Shown: positions 26,694 through 37,429 of the stretch, one piece after another
How the letters are laid out: each line of letters opens with the position of its first letter
Numbering within the stretch: position 1 is the first letter of the stretch
Origin: Aureimonas sp. ME7
GTDB lineage: Bacteria; Pseudomonadota; Alphaproteobacteria; Rhizobiales; Rhizobiaceae
Assembly (NCBI RefSeq): GCF_903970965.1
Contig: NZ_CAJCKW010000003.1
Coordinates: 310,001 to 374,000, forward strand
Length of the DNA: 64,000 bases
Direction: 5' to 3'
Made by a program: the position numbers and the translations under genes
The notes under the pieces: model-generated
Told to the model about the DNA's origin: nothing
Database searches by the model: none
Seen by the model: the letters and a program-made list of their open reading frames with translations, nothing else

Positions 26694-26720
26694 AAAAAGG
26701 GCGCCCGGAGGCGCCCTTTT
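26694..26720 (-). terminator. Intrinsic terminator after the DEAD-box helicase gene
   Basis: GGGCGCC (26699-26705) pairs with GGCGCCC (26710-26716) around a CGGA loop. It is flanked by A-run and T-run tracts, so it reads as a terminator on both strands. Its position suits the minus-strand helicase gene. Confidence 0.88.
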
Positions 26721-26735
26721 CGAAACGTTGATGGA

Positions 26736-28121
<1,386 letters not shown>

Positions 28122-28444
28122 GGAAAGCCTTTGACGTGTGAAGCCGGGCGAAGCGCCCGGAGATCGGCCGAATGTCCCTTGCGCGGGAACGAAACAGCAC
28201 GGACCGCGGCCGGACCCATGGGATGGGCCGGCGATGGCGCTCGTCTAAAGATCCGGTTCGGGATGAAAGCGGGCGCAGCGCAGACGCGGCAGAACGACGC
28301 CTATATCGCGATTTCCCGCGTCCGCGTCAAGCCATGCGGCGCGCGGGGCTGAAACGTGTGGTCGCACAAGCATTCCATGACGGAACCGCGTGGTTTGCCC
28401 GCTGTTGCGCTTGAACATTCAACGGACCGGAAGGGACCGCTCCC
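28122..28444. other. Divergent region between helicase and manganese catalase genes
   Basis: About 320 bases. The helicase 5' leader contains a perfect 7-bp hairpin (CCGGGCG at 28144-28150, CGCCCGG at 28154-28160) just upstream of its ribosome site AAGGAAAG on the minus strand, which may influence translation. The plus-strand side carries the EcfG-like promoter at 28382-28406. Nothing else is recognisable. Confidence 0.5.
28382..28406 (+). promoter_or_regulatory. EcfG-type general stress promoter of the manganese catalase gene
   Basis: GGAAC (28382-28386), a 16-nt spacer, then TGTT (28403-28406). The -35 is exact and the -10 has one change from CGTT. Transcription would start near 28413, 30 bases ahead of the ATG. 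The gene product (peroxide removal) fits a general stress regulon. Confidence 0.65.
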
Positions 28445-29371
28445 ATGTTCATGCGCGTCGACAAGCTGCAGGCCAACCTGCCGCCGCCCAAGAAAGCCGA
28501 TCCGAACGCCGCCGCCGCGCTTCAGGAGCTTCTGGGCGGCAAGTACGGCGAGATGTCCACGCTCGGGAACTACATGTTCCAGAGCTTCAACTTCCGCTCC
28601 AAGGACAAGCTGCGTCCGTTCTACAGCCTCGTCGCCTCGATCACCGCCGAGGAACTCGGTCACGTCGAGCTCGTGACCAACGGCGTCGCCATGGTTGCCA
28701 ACGGTCCGGACAAGGCGAACGGCGACAAGGGCGACGGGGGCGACATTTCCGGCGCGCCCTTCGGCGACATGAAGGACATGCGCTCGGCGGCTGCCTTCCT
28801 GTCCCATGCCGGCGGCGGCGTGCCGGTGGATTCCAACGGCATTTCGTGGAACCAGGGCTTCGTCACCACCACGGGTAACGTCGTGGTCGATCTCCTCCAT
28901 AACTTCCACCTCGAATGCGGCGCGCGCCTCCATAAGCTGCGCGTCTACGAGACGGTGAGCGACGCGACGAGCCGCGAGGTCTGCGGCTATCTCCTGGTGC
29001 GCGGCTCGGTTCACGCCCATGCCTATGCGCTGGCGCTGAAGAAGATCACCGGCGTCGATCTCGACAAGTTCCTGCCGACGCCGAACATTCCCTTGTCCAA
29101 GATCCCCGAATGCCAGAAGTATTTGGACGAAGGCTCGCACCGGCGCCTCTACACGTTCTCGCCGAACGACTACCGCGAGATGGCGGGCATTTGGGGCAAT
29201 GGCGAGGTGGCGCTTCCCGACGATCCCCCGGGCGAGCTGGAGGTCGTGGACGGCATGCCGGAAGGCGGCAAGATCCACCAGCTGACCGGCGTTCCCTCCG
29301 CGTTTACGCCGGACTACGCGCCGGAGGAAATGTTCGAGATTGCGGAGAAGCTCTACAAGGCTTCACGCTAA
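28445..29371 (+). CDS. Manganese catalase
   Basis: A 308-residue non-haem catalase with a four-helix bundle. By comparison with the lactobacillar enzyme, the di-manganese ligands correspond to Glu36, Glu70 and His73 (ITAEELGHVE), Glu157 (HNFHLECGARLH) and His190 (GSVHAHAY). It converts hydrogen peroxide to water and oxygen in the cytoplasm. AAGGGA precedes the ATG. It is followed by a terminator and then by a ferritin-like gene, which is read from the same direction. Confidence 0.95.
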   Translation: MFMRVDKLQANLPPPKKADPNAAAALQELLGGKYGEMSTLGNYMFQSFNFRSKDKLRPFYSLVASITAEELGHVELVTNGVAMVANGPDKANGDKGDGGDISGAPFGDMKDMRSAAAFLSHAGGGVPVDSNGISWNQGFVTTTGNVVVDLLHNFHLECGARLHKLRVYETVSDATSREVCGYLLVRGSVHAHAYALALKKITGVDLDKFLPTPNIPLSKIPECQKYLDEGSHRRLYTFSPNDYREMAGIWGNGEVALPDDPPGELEVVDGMPEGGKIHQLTGVPSAFTPDYAPEEMFEIAEKLYKASR

Positions 29372-29379
29372 ACGCCTCT

Positions 29380-29414
29380 GCGGGTCCCTCGGAACGTGGG
29401 ACCCGCTCTTTTTT
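29380..29414 (+). terminator. Terminator between catalase and ferritin-like gene
   Basis: GCGGGTCCC (29380-29388) pairs with GGGACCCGC (29398-29406) around a 9-nt loop, followed by CTCTTTTTT. It should end most catalase transcripts. The ferritin-like gene begins 33 bases further, so it may depend on read-through. Confidence 0.9.
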
Positions 29415-29447
29415 CCAAACCGTAGAACCTTCAAGGGGAGGGGACCC

Positions 29448-29894
29448 ATGGTCACCACCGTCGGCACCGAATCCACGTTCGACAAGCTCGTCCAGAATCT
29501 TCTGATCCTGGAGCACGACGCCATTGCCGCCTATCAGGCGACGATCGATCGGCTGGAAGACGCGACGTTCAAAACGAAGATCGCGGAGTTCAAGGGCGAC
29601 CACGAGCGGCATGTCGCCGAATTGACGAAGCTCGCCGGGCAGATCGGGGTCAAGGCGCCGAAAGAAGGCGATCTCAAGGAATATCTGACGACGGGCAAGG
29701 TCAAGCTGGCCGCGCTCGTCGGCGACAAGACGGTACTGAAGGCCATGTCGACCAACGAGATCGAGACCAAGATGGCCTACGATCACGCCGCCAAGAACAC
29801 GGTCGCGAGCCCGGAAGCCCGCACCTTCTTCCAAAGCGCGTTTGCCGACGAGGATCGGCACAAGAGCTGGATGGACGCGGCCGCCGCCGGCTGA
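29448..29894 (+). CDS. Ferritin-like domain protein (148 aa)
   Basis: A 148-residue four-helix protein with AAGGGGAGG upstream. The helices carry ILEHDAIAAYQATIDRL, FKGDHERHVAELTK and FADEDRHKSWMDAAAAG. Glu and His residues at matching positions (E in LEHD, E-x-x-H in DHERH, E/H in DEDRH) suggest a di-metal site as in rubrerythrin- or DUF2383-like proteins. With the catalase it forms a probable oxidative-stress pair. No own promoter was recognised. Confidence 0.82.
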   Translation: MVTTVGTESTFDKLVQNLLILEHDAIAAYQATIDRLEDATFKTKIAEFKGDHERHVAELTKLAGQIGVKAPKEGDLKEYLTTGKVKLAALVGDKTVLKAMSTNEIETKMAYDHAAKNTVASPEARTFFQSAFADEDRHKSWMDAAAAG

Positions 29895-29911
29895 GCGGGG
29901 TTCGTCTCAGG

Positions 29912-31078
29912 TTACCGGAAGTAGCCGGTGATCTGGTCCTGCATGCGCTGGAAGAACCCGGCCTGCTCCACGGCCTGCGCGGCATAGAGCGGCTCCTCGC
30001 GAACCACCTGGCCGTCGCGCGTGATTTTCATCTGCGCGACGCGGCGGCCCTCCGGCACCGGCGCCTCGATCGTGCCCACCGGCACGATCTCGGTCTGATA
30101 GGGTGAGCCGGTTCCGCGCGGCTCGATGAAGCGGATCTCGCCCGCCGCGCGCACGGGAACGCTGGCCGCGACGCCGCCCGATACGGCAACCTCGCCCGCC
30201 GTCTCGTCGCCCTTGAGGATCACGACGTTCTCGAAGCCGCGAAGCCCGAGCGTCATCAGGGCACGCGCTTCCGAAGCCCGCTCGTTGACGCTCTTCATAC
30301 CCGTCATCGAGAACACGATGCGCCGGCCGTTCTCGTCCTTGGCCGAGGCGACGAGCCCGTATCCGGCTTCCGCCGTGTGCCCCGTCTTCAAGCCGTCGGC
30401 GCCGAGGCTCAGGAGCGGATTGCGCGAGCGCTGCTTGATGCCGTTGAAGGTGAACTCCTCTTCGGAGAACAGCGGATACTGTTCGGGATAGGTGCGGATG
30501 ATGTGGGCGGCGAGCGTCACGAGATCGCGCGCCGAAACGCGCTGGCCGGGGTCGGGCAGCCCGTGCGGATTGGCGAAGTGCGAATGCGTCAGCCCGAGTT
30601 CCTGCGCCTTGCGGTTCATCATCTCGGCGAAAGCCGGCACGCTGCCGGCGATCCCTTCGGCGATGACGATCGTCGCGTCGTTGCCGGACTGGATCGCGAT
30701 GCCCTTGATGAGGTCGGCGACGCTCACCTGCGAGTTCAGCGGCAAGAACATGGTGGAGCCGCCGGACGCCGCGCCCCCGGTGCGCCACGCGTATTCCGAC
30801 ACGGGGAACGTCTCGTCCATGCGGATCGCGCCGCGCTTCAGCTCGTCGAAGACGATCAGGAGCGTCATCAGCTTGGACAGACTCGCCGGCGGCACTTCCT
30901 CGTCGGCGTTCTTCTCGAAAAGGGTCGTGTTCGTATCGAAGTCGAGGAGCACGGCGGCGCGCGCCGCCGTCTCGAATGCGTGGCTGGGGAGGGCGGTGGT
31001 GCCGAGGAGTCCGAGCCCGAGCGCAAGGGAAAGAAGCCAGCGCCGAGGAAGCCGTGAGTGTCGCGCCGCGTTGGTCAT
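29912..31078 (-). CDS. dacC: D-alanyl-D-alanine carboxypeptidase (DacC/PBP5 family)
   Basis: A 388-residue penicillin-binding protein. The signal peptide (WLLSLALGLGLLGTTALPSHA) is followed by the peptidase S11 motifs SLSK (Ser66, Lys69), SGN (131-133) and KTG (231-233). A C-terminal PBP5-like beta domain ends in an amphipathic helix (FFQRMQDQITGYFR) that anchors to the inner membrane surface. It trims pentapeptides in peptidoglycan. Symbol dacC is a family call; dacA/dacF are alternatives. Confidence 0.93.
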   Translation of the reverse strand: MTNAARHSRLPRRWLLSLALGLGLLGTTALPSHAFETAARAAVLLDFDTNTTLFEKNADEEVPPASLSKLMTLLIVFDELKRGAIRMDETFPVSEYAWRTGGAASGGSTMFLPLNSQVSVADLIKGIAIQSGNDATIVIAEGIAGSVPAFAEMMNRKAQELGLTHSHFANPHGLPDPGQRVSARDLVTLAAHIIRTYPEQYPLFSEEEFTFNGIKQRSRNPLLSLGADGLKTGHTAEAGYGLVASAKDENGRRIVFSMTGMKSVNERASEARALMTLGLRGFENVVILKGDETAGEVAVSGGVAASVPVRAAGEIRFIEPRGTGSPYQTEIVPVGTIEAPVPEGRRVAQMKITRDGQVVREEPLYAAQAVEQAGFFQRMQDQITGYFR

Positions 31079-31169
31079 GTTTCTGCTCCTCGTCTTGGCC
31101 GCCCATCGTCGCCGATAAGGTTAATTCCACCACACCAGACTGGAGTGAACGAGGAGTGAACGCGGGGCG

Positions 31170-32987
31170 TCAACCCTCGAGTTCGGCTTTCAGCATTTCC
31201 AGCTCCAGCCATTCGTCCTCCGCCTTGGCGAGCGCGCCCCGGTTCGCCTCGATCATCTCAGCGAGCTTGGCGAAGCGATCCGGGTTCTTGGAGAAGAGAG
31301 CCGGATCGGCCATCTCCGCCTCGGCCTTGCCTATCGCAGTCTCCAGCTTGGCGATCTCCTTCGGCAGGTTTTCCAGCGCGAACTTCTGCTTGAAGGAAAG
31401 CTTGGTGCTGGCAGCCGATGCGGAAGGCTTTGCGCCGGGGGAGGGGGCGGCGCGACTCTTGTCCGCCTTGGCTTCCCGCTTCGCCTCGGCCTGCGCGCCT
31501 CGTTTCTGCGCGGCCATGTCGGAATAGCCGCCGGCATATTCCAGCCAGTGCCCATCCTGTTCCGGTGAGATGACGCTGGTCACCGTGCGATCGAGGAAGT
31601 CGCGGTCGTGGCTGACGAGGAGGACCGTGCCGGGATAGTTGGCGATCAGCTCCTGGAGAAGGTCCAGCGTTTCCATGTCGAGGTCGTTGGTCGGCTCGTC
31701 CAGCACGAGGACATTGGCGGGTGTCGCGAGGGTCTTGGCCAGAAGCAGGCGCGCCCGCTCCCCGCCCGACAGGTTGCCGACCGGCGTGCGGATCTGCTCG
31801 GGCTGAAACAGGAAGTCCTTGAGGTAGCCCGCGACATGGCGCGGCTCGCCGTTGACCATGACCTGATCGCCGCGCCCGTCGGTGAGCGCTTCGGACACTG
31901 GCAGGTCGTCGCGAAGGCTCGCGCGCTTCTGGTCGAGAAAGGCGAGGTCGAGATTGGTGCCGAGCCGCACCGAGCCGGAATCCGGCTCGGTCTCGCCGAT
32001 CAGCATCTTGAGGAGCGTCGTCTTGCCGGCCCCGTTCGGACCGACGAAGCCGACGCGGTCGCCGCGCTGGATGCGGGTCGAGAACCCATTGACGAGAACG
32101 CGCTCGTCGTAAGCCTTGGCGAGGTTCTTCGCCTCGATCACCAGTTTGCCGCTTTCGCGGGTGTCGCCGACCTGCATCTCCACCGTGCCGACAGCGCGGC
32201 GCGCGTTCTTCCGGTCGGCGCGCAACTGGTGAAGGCCGGCGAGGCGCCGCTCGTTGCGCGTGCGCCGCGCGGTGACGCCGTAGCGTAGCCAGTGCTCTTC
32301 GCGCACGATCTTGCGGTCGAGCTTCTGGAGATCGCGCTCCTCTTCCTCCAAGACCTTGTCGCGCCAGCCTTCGAACGCGCCGAAGCCCTCCTCGATGCGG
32401 CGCACCCGGCCGCGGTCGAGCCAGACGGTGGCGCGGGTCGTGCGTTCCAGGAAGCGCCGGTCGTGGCTGATGATCACGACGGCGGAGCGGATCGACGCAA
32501 TCTCCTCCTCCAGCCATTCGATGGTCGGCAGGTCGAGGTGGTTGGTCGGCTCGTCGAGAAGGACGACGTCCGGCTCGGGCGCGAGCACGCGGGCGAGCGC
32601 CGCGCGCCGCGCTTCGCCGCCCGACAGATCGTTCGGCCGCGCGTCGGCGCGAAGGCCGAGGCCGTCGATCAGGCGCGTGACGCGATAGGGATCGTCGGCG
32701 GGCCCGAGGCCGGCGGAAACATAGGCCTCGACGCTCGGCGCGTCGCCGAAGTCCGGCTCCTGCGCGAGATAGCGAATGGTGGCGCCCGGCTGGCGGAACA
32801 CCTCGCCGCCGTCCGCCTCCACCGTTCCAGCAGCGATCTTCAGAACGGTCGATTTGCCCGAGCCGTTGCGCCCGACAAGCGCGATGCGGTCGCCCGGCAG
32901 AACGCCGAGCTCGATATCGGCCAGAAGCGGCGTGCCGCCGAAGGTCAGGCGAACGCCGTCGAGGCGCAGAAGCGGAGGAGGAGCCAT
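31170..32987 (-). CDS. uup: ABC-F family ATPase, Uup type
   Basis: A 605-residue protein with two ATPase domains and no membrane part. Domain 1: GRNGSGKST, LSGGEARR, LLDEPTNHLDL. Domain 2: GPNGAGKTT, LSGGERAR, LVLDEPTNDLDM. A charged linker between the domains and a Lys/Glu coiled-coil C-terminal extension (about residues 530-605) match Uup, which acts in translation or DNA structure handling. It is between the D,D-carboxypeptidase and LysR genes, all on the minus strand. Confidence 0.93.
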   Translation of the reverse strand: MAPPPLLRLDGVRLTFGGTPLLADIELGVLPGDRIALVGRNGSGKSTVLKIAAGTVEADGGEVFRQPGATIRYLAQEPDFGDAPSVEAYVSAGLGPADDPYRVTRLIDGLGLRADARPNDLSGGEARRAALARVLAPEPDVVLLDEPTNHLDLPTIEWLEEEIASIRSAVVIISHDRRFLERTTRATVWLDRGRVRRIEEGFGAFEGWRDKVLEEEERDLQKLDRKIVREEHWLRYGVTARRTRNERRLAGLHQLRADRKNARRAVGTVEMQVGDTRESGKLVIEAKNLAKAYDERVLVNGFSTRIQRGDRVGFVGPNGAGKTTLLKMLIGETEPDSGSVRLGTNLDLAFLDQKRASLRDDLPVSEALTDGRGDQVMVNGEPRHVAGYLKDFLFQPEQIRTPVGNLSGGERARLLLAKTLATPANVLVLDEPTNDLDMETLDLLQELIANYPGTVLLVSHDRDFLDRTVTSVISPEQDGHWLEYAGGYSDMAAQKRGAQAEAKREAKADKSRAAPSPGAKPSASAASTKLSFKQKFALENLPKEIAKLETAIGKAEAEMADPALFSKNPDRFAKLAEMIEANRGALAKAEDEWLELEMLKAELEG

Positions 32988-33005
32988 GGGGGCGCTTCTA
33001 GCCTA

Positions 33006-33911
33006 TCACGCTCGGGCAAGGGAAGGCTGCGGGAAGTGGGGAAGCAGCCATTCGCGGAAGGCGCGAATCTTCGGCACATTGCGCCGCGCCTCGGGATAAA
33101 CGAGATAGTATCCGCGATCGATCGGGTAGAGAGCTTCGAAGGGCTGGACGAGACGGCCCGCCGCCACTTCGTCGGCGTAGAAAAGCGGCGTCAGCAGGGA
33201 TGCGCTTTGGCCCGCGAGCGCAGCCATGGCTTCGAGGTCCTGGCTGCCGAAATCCGAGCCGCGCTCTTTCGGCGCTTCGGACGAGGCGACGCCGACCATG
33301 TCGAACCACAGTTTCCACCAGGGATGAGCGGCGTTGGTCAGGGGAAAGCGCAGGAGATCGCACGGCTTTTGCGGAATGCCGCCGAAGCGTTGGGCGAGCG
33401 CCGGGCTGAGCATCGGCGTGAAGTCGACGGGTACGAGGAGATGGGCCGTCAGTCCCCGCCAATTCCCGTCGCCGGCGCGGATGGCGAGATCGACGGGTTC
33501 GCGTTCGAAATCCACGATCGCCCGTGTGCTCGTCAGCTGCACCGCCGTTTCGGGATGGAGGATCTGGAACGAACCGAGATGGCGGGCCAGCCAATAGCTC
33601 GCAAAGGTCGGCACGGAACTGATCGATAGGATACCGGCGGACGAGTCCTGAAGATCCGCGAAGGCGGCCGCCAATCGATCCAACGCCTTGGTGCATTCGC
33701 CGGCGAAGCGCGAGCCGTCCGGCGTCAAGGCCACGCCGCGTTTGGCCCTTTGAAAAAGCGGGTTCCCCACGCGCTCTTCCAGCACCTTGATCTGATAGCT
33801 GACCGCCGCCTGCGTCATGCCGAGTTCTTCGCCCGCCCGAGTGAAACTCAAGTGACGCGCGGCGGCCTCGAAGGCGCGCAGAGCCGATAGCGGGGGAAGC
33901 GAACGGGCCAT
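33006..33911 (-). CDS. LysR-family transcriptional regulator, GcvA-like
   Basis: A 301-residue regulator. The N-terminal helix-turn-helix is LRAFEAAARHLSFTRAGEEL followed by MTQAAVSYQIKVLEERVG, and the effector-binding domain follows (ILSISSVPTFASYWLARHL, DLAIRAGDGNW). The start is ATG 33911, with AAGGAG 12 bases upstream; an ATG 27 bases further upstream is also possible. GcvA-subgroup members often regulate amino-acid or beta-lactam genes. A divergent target is not clear here. Confidence 0.88.
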   Translation of the reverse strand: MARSLPPLSALRAFEAAARHLSFTRAGEELGMTQAAVSYQIKVLEERVGNPLFQRAKRGVALTPDGSRFAGECTKALDRLAAAFADLQDSSAGILSISSVPTFASYWLARHLGSFQILHPETAVQLTSTRAIVDFEREPVDLAIRAGDGNWRGLTAHLLVPVDFTPMLSPALAQRFGGIPQKPCDLLRFPLTNAAHPWWKLWFDMVGVASSEAPKERGSDFGSQDLEAMAALAGQSASLLTPLFYADEVAAGRLVQPFEALYPIDRGYYLVYPEARRNVPKIRAFREWLLPHFPQPSLARA

Positions 33912-34276
33912 GATGCATAAGATCTCCTTATCTATCATGGCGGAGTTTCGATTGGATCGGCAAGCCCTCCGCACCGCACACTCACAGGGCTTACAGACCC
34001 GAATCGAGACCTTCCGATGCGACACGTCGCCCCTCACGAGTTCGACAAATGCTTGCCCCTGAGGTCCCCAATCGGGCGTGCGACCTGGCGGGATCGCCTG
34101 GCGACGTGGTGGAGGCGTCTCGGATGGAATGGGGCCGCCCTGCCGGAGGTGCTTCGGGCCGATGTGGAGCCCGGTCGCCACCGCGCCCGCCCCGTTCGCG
34201 GCCGCGCGGAATGGGAGCGTCGGCTCTAGCCCACCGCCCGAATGGAGGATCGGGTGGCGCTTCGCCTCGTCGATCG
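33912..34276. other. Region upstream of LysR gene
   Basis: About 365 bases between the regulator and the RND efflux gene. The LysR promoter and operator should be here. TTAGCACA-like or T-N11-A LysR sites are not obvious by eye. A candidate 70-codon plus-strand frame is listed separately. I saw no terminator for the RND operon, whose stop codon is at 34277. Confidence 0.4.
34017..34229 (+). CDS. Candidate small protein divergent from LysR gene (70 aa)
   Basis: A 70-codon frame divergent from the LysR gene, the position of many LysR targets. The product is Arg/Trp-rich (WRDRLATWWRRLGWNG, then REWERRL-like end) without signal peptide or membrane helix. The ribosome site is weak. Composition may reflect the high GC content, so this is a marginal call that needs conservation evidence. 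Confidence 0.3.
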   Translation: MRHVAPHEFDKCLPLRSPIGRATWRDRLATWWRRLGWNGAALPEVLRADVEPGRHRARPVRGRAEWERRL

Positions 34277-37200
34277 CTACTCGGCCGGCGCGACCGATCC
34301 GTGCCCCTTGCCCATCGCTTCGGCCGCAACCAGATCGCGCCGGAGCGCGGCTTCGCGCTCCGTGCTGGGCTTGGTGAAGCGGGCGAGCGCCAGATAGGCG
34401 ACGGGCGTCAGGAAGAGCGTGGCGACCGTGGCAAGGCCAAGGCCACCGACGATGACGTAGCCGAGCGAGACGCGCGCTTCCGAGCCCGCCCCTTCGGAGA
34501 AGATCAGCGGCACACCGCCGACAATGGTGGCGATCATCGTCATCATCACCGGGCGAAGGCGGATGTTGGCCGCGCCCTCGATCGCCTCGCGCACGCCGAG
34601 ACCTTCTTCGCGAAGCTGGTTGGCGAACTCGACGATCAGAATGCCGTTCTTGGCCATGATTCCGACGAGGAGCACCAGCCCGATCTGGCTGTAGAGGTTC
34701 AGCGTCTCGCCGAAGAAGTCCATCGCGTAGATCGCGCAGGCGACGCCGAAGGGGACTGTCGCGATGATGATGAGGGCCGAAACGAAGCTTTCGAACTGAG
34801 CTGCCAGAACCAGGAACACCACGACGATCGCAAAGCCGAAGACGAGGACGAGACCGCTCGAAGTTTCCTCCAGCGTCGCGGCCTCGGCGAGCGGCACCGT
34901 GCGGATGCCGTCCGGCAGTCGCTCGGCGGCGAAAGCGCGCGCCGCATCCCAAGCTTCCTGAATGGCGAAGCCCTGCGGCAGGTCGGCCGACATGGCGACG
35001 GAGCGCGATTGATCCTCGCGCGACAGGGTCGGGGCGATCGCCTGTTCCCGGATGGTCGCGATCGAGGACAAGGGGACGAAGCGGCCGTCGCCGGTTTTCA
35101 GGAAGATGTTGGCGAGATCGCCGGGATCGTTGATCGGCTGCGAGGTGGAGATGATCTGGATGTCCACGGCGCGGTCGTCGACATAGGTCGTGCCGATCTC
35201 ACGCCCGTCGAGAAGCGACTGCATGGCCGACGCCAGCCCGTTGATGTCGATCCCGAGATCGGAGGCTCTTGCACGGTCGATCTCGACGGTGAGCTGGGGC
35301 TGCGTCGTGTCGAAGGCGAGCTGGACGCGGCCCCAGCGCCCGTCGGCGTTCATCGCCTCCTCCAGCGAGGTCGCGGCGTCCGACAGCGCCTGATAGGTCG
35401 GGCCGACCAGCGCGAACTGGAGGCCGCGCCCGCCGCCGCGAATGCCGAGCGAGTTGGGCTGGACGACGCGCGCCTGGACGCCGGGAATGTCGGCGAAGGC
35501 GCGGTTGAGCTCGGCCGCGATCTCCTGCTGGGGGCGCTCGCGCCGGCCCCAGTCGGCGAGCGTCAGGACCATGAAGGCGGAGTTGCCGGTGCCGGTGCCG
35601 ATCCGCGCGAAGACGCCGGTCGCCTCGCCGCTCTCGATATAGGGCAGGACGATTTCCTCGACGCGGCGCATCTGCGCGTCCGTATAGTCGAGGCTGGCGC
35701 TTTGCGGCGCGGAGATGCTCATGAGGACGCTGCCTCGATCCTCGCTCGGCGTCAGCTGCTGGGGCAGGTTGCCGAAGGAGATCACAGCCCCGGCGGCGAA
35801 GACGGCCGAGGCGACGACGACGGCGAGCGGATAGTTCAGCGCGCCCCGCAGGAGAAAGGCATAGACGCCGCCAAGCCAGGCACCGAAGCGCGTGACGGCG
35901 CGGCGCAAGGGGCCGGGTTTGGCTTCCGCCCGCTCTTCCCCCAACATGGTGGCCGCCAGCATCGGGCAGAGGGTGAGTGCGATGAAGGCCGACAGCGTGA
36001 CGGAGATCGCGAGCACGAAGCCGAACTCGCGGAACAGGCCGCCCGCGATGCCGGGCAGGAAGGAGATCGGAATGAACACGGCCGCCAGCGTCGCCGTGGT
36101 CGAGATCACCGCGAAGAACACCTCGCGCGTGCCGAGGACGGCGGCTGCCTGCACCGACATGCCCATGCCGCGCCGTCGGATGATGTTTTCGAGGACGATG
36201 ATCGCGTCGTCCACCACCATGCCCGTCGCCAGCACCAGGGCGAGGAGCGTGATGATGTTGACGGAGAAGCCGACGAGATAGATGCCGGCGACCACCCCGA
36301 TGAGGGCGATCGGAATGGTCAGCGTCGGGATCAGCGTCGCGCGCCAGTTCATCAGGAAGGCGTAGATGACGGCGATCACGATCGCGATCGCCAGCACCAG
36401 CGTCAGCTCGACCTCGTGAATCGAGCCGTTGATGAAGGTCGCCTCGTCCGAGGTGACGATGACGCGCGTGCCCTCGGGCAGGGACGTGTTGAGCTCGGCC
36501 ACCGCCGCGCGCACCCCTTCCGAGATCGCCAGCGTCGAGGAGCCCGCCTGCCGGATCACGCCGAGCCCGATCCCCGTCTGGCCGTTGACGCGGGTGATGG
36601 AGGCCGCCTCGTCCGGTCCGAAGCGGATGGAGGCGACGTCGCGAAGGCGGGTTCGATCGTTGAGAAGGACGGCGCCGAAGGCGTCCGGCGTCGACAGGCC
36701 GGCATCGGCGCGCACGACGAGGTTCTGGCTCGGGGACTGGAGCGAGCCGGCGGGTTGGTCGAAGGCGGCATTGGAGAGGGCGGTGGAGACGTCGCCGAGC
36801 GTCAGCCCGCGCGTCGCCAGCTCGTCCGGCCGGACGTCGACATAGACGAGCCGCTGGCGCTCGCCCGACAGATCGACGTCGGCGACGCCTTCCACCGCCG
36901 CGATGCGATCGGCGATCCGGTCGTCCACCAGCGTGGTGAGGTCCTCGATGCGCAGCGTGCTCGACAGGACGGCGAGCCGCATGATCGCGTCGGCGTCGGC
37001 GTCCGCCTTGACGATGCGCGATTCGTCGGCGTCGTCGGGAAGCTGGTTGGCGATGCCCGCCACCGCGTCGCGGATGTCGCTCGCCGCGACGTTGAGGTCG
37101 GTCGCCTCGGTGAACTCCACGGTCACCTGGCTGCGGCCGAAGCGCGAGGAGGACGAGATCGACGCGATGCCCGGCACGCGCGCGACGGCGCTCTCGATAT

Positions 37201-37429
37201 CGCTCGTCAGCTGCCGGTCGACGACCTCGGCCGATGCGCCCTCGAACGTCGTCGAGACCGTGATCACCGGGCGATCGACATTGGGAAGCTCGCGGATCTC
37301 GACCGCGTTGAAGGCGGCGAGCCCCGCCACGATGATCAGGAGGTTGATGACGATCGTGAAGACGGGCCGGCGAATGAACAGCGAGGTGAGCGCCGTCAGC
37401 CCATCCGGCTTGGAGGGCGACCCGCTCAA
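34277..37429 (-). CDS. RND efflux pump, inner-membrane transporter (HAE1/AcrB family)
   Basis: A 1050-residue RND transporter with the usual internal duplication. The first helix (FTIVINLLIIVAGLAAF), the first large loop, and the proton-relay helix GMVVDDAIIVLENI (Asp-Asp pair) and FIPISFLPGIAGGL are present. The second half has GLVLVFGFAIVVVFLVLAAQ and GIMAKNGILIVEFANQL. The start is TTG overlapping the adaptor stop as TTGA. It exports hydrophobic compounds using the proton gradient. No outer-membrane channel gene is beside it. Confidence 0.94.
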   Translation of the reverse strand: MSGSPSKPDGLTALTSLFIRRPVFTIVINLLIIVAGLAAFNAVEIRELPNVDRPVITVSTTFEGASAEVVDRQLTSDIESAVARVPGIASISSSSRFGRSQVTVEFTEATDLNVAASDIRDAVAGIANQLPDDADESRIVKADADADAIMRLAVLSSTLRIEDLTTLVDDRIADRIAAVEGVADVDLSGERQRLVYVDVRPDELATRGLTLGDVSTALSNAAFDQPAGSLQSPSQNLVVRADAGLSTPDAFGAVLLNDRTRLRDVASIRFGPDEAASITRVNGQTGIGLGVIRQAGSSTLAISEGVRAAVAELNTSLPEGTRVIVTSDEATFINGSIHEVELTLVLAIAIVIAVIYAFLMNWRATLIPTLTIPIALIGVVAGIYLVGFSVNIITLLALVLATGMVVDDAIIVLENIIRRRGMGMSVQAAAVLGTREVFFAVISTTATLAAVFIPISFLPGIAGGLFREFGFVLAISVTLSAFIALTLCPMLAATMLGEERAEAKPGPLRRAVTRFGAWLGGVYAFLLRGALNYPLAVVVASAVFAAGAVISFGNLPQQLTPSEDRGSVLMSISAPQSASLDYTDAQMRRVEEIVLPYIESGEATGVFARIGTGTGNSAFMVLTLADWGRRERPQQEIAAELNRAFADIPGVQARVVQPNSLGIRGGGRGLQFALVGPTYQALSDAATSLEEAMNADGRWGRVQLAFDTTQPQLTVEIDRARASDLGIDINGLASAMQSLLDGREIGTTYVDDRAVDIQIISTSQPINDPGDLANIFLKTGDGRFVPLSSIATIREQAIAPTLSREDQSRSVAMSADLPQGFAIQEAWDAARAFAAERLPDGIRTVPLAEAATLEETSSGLVLVFGFAIVVVFLVLAAQFESFVSALIIIATVPFGVACAIYAMDFFGETLNLYSQIGLVLLVGIMAKNGILIVEFANQLREEGLGVREAIEGAANIRLRPVMMTMIATIVGGVPLIFSEGAGSEARVSLGYVIVGGLGLATVATLFLTPVAYLALARFTKPSTEREAALRRDLVAAEAMGKGHGSVAPAE

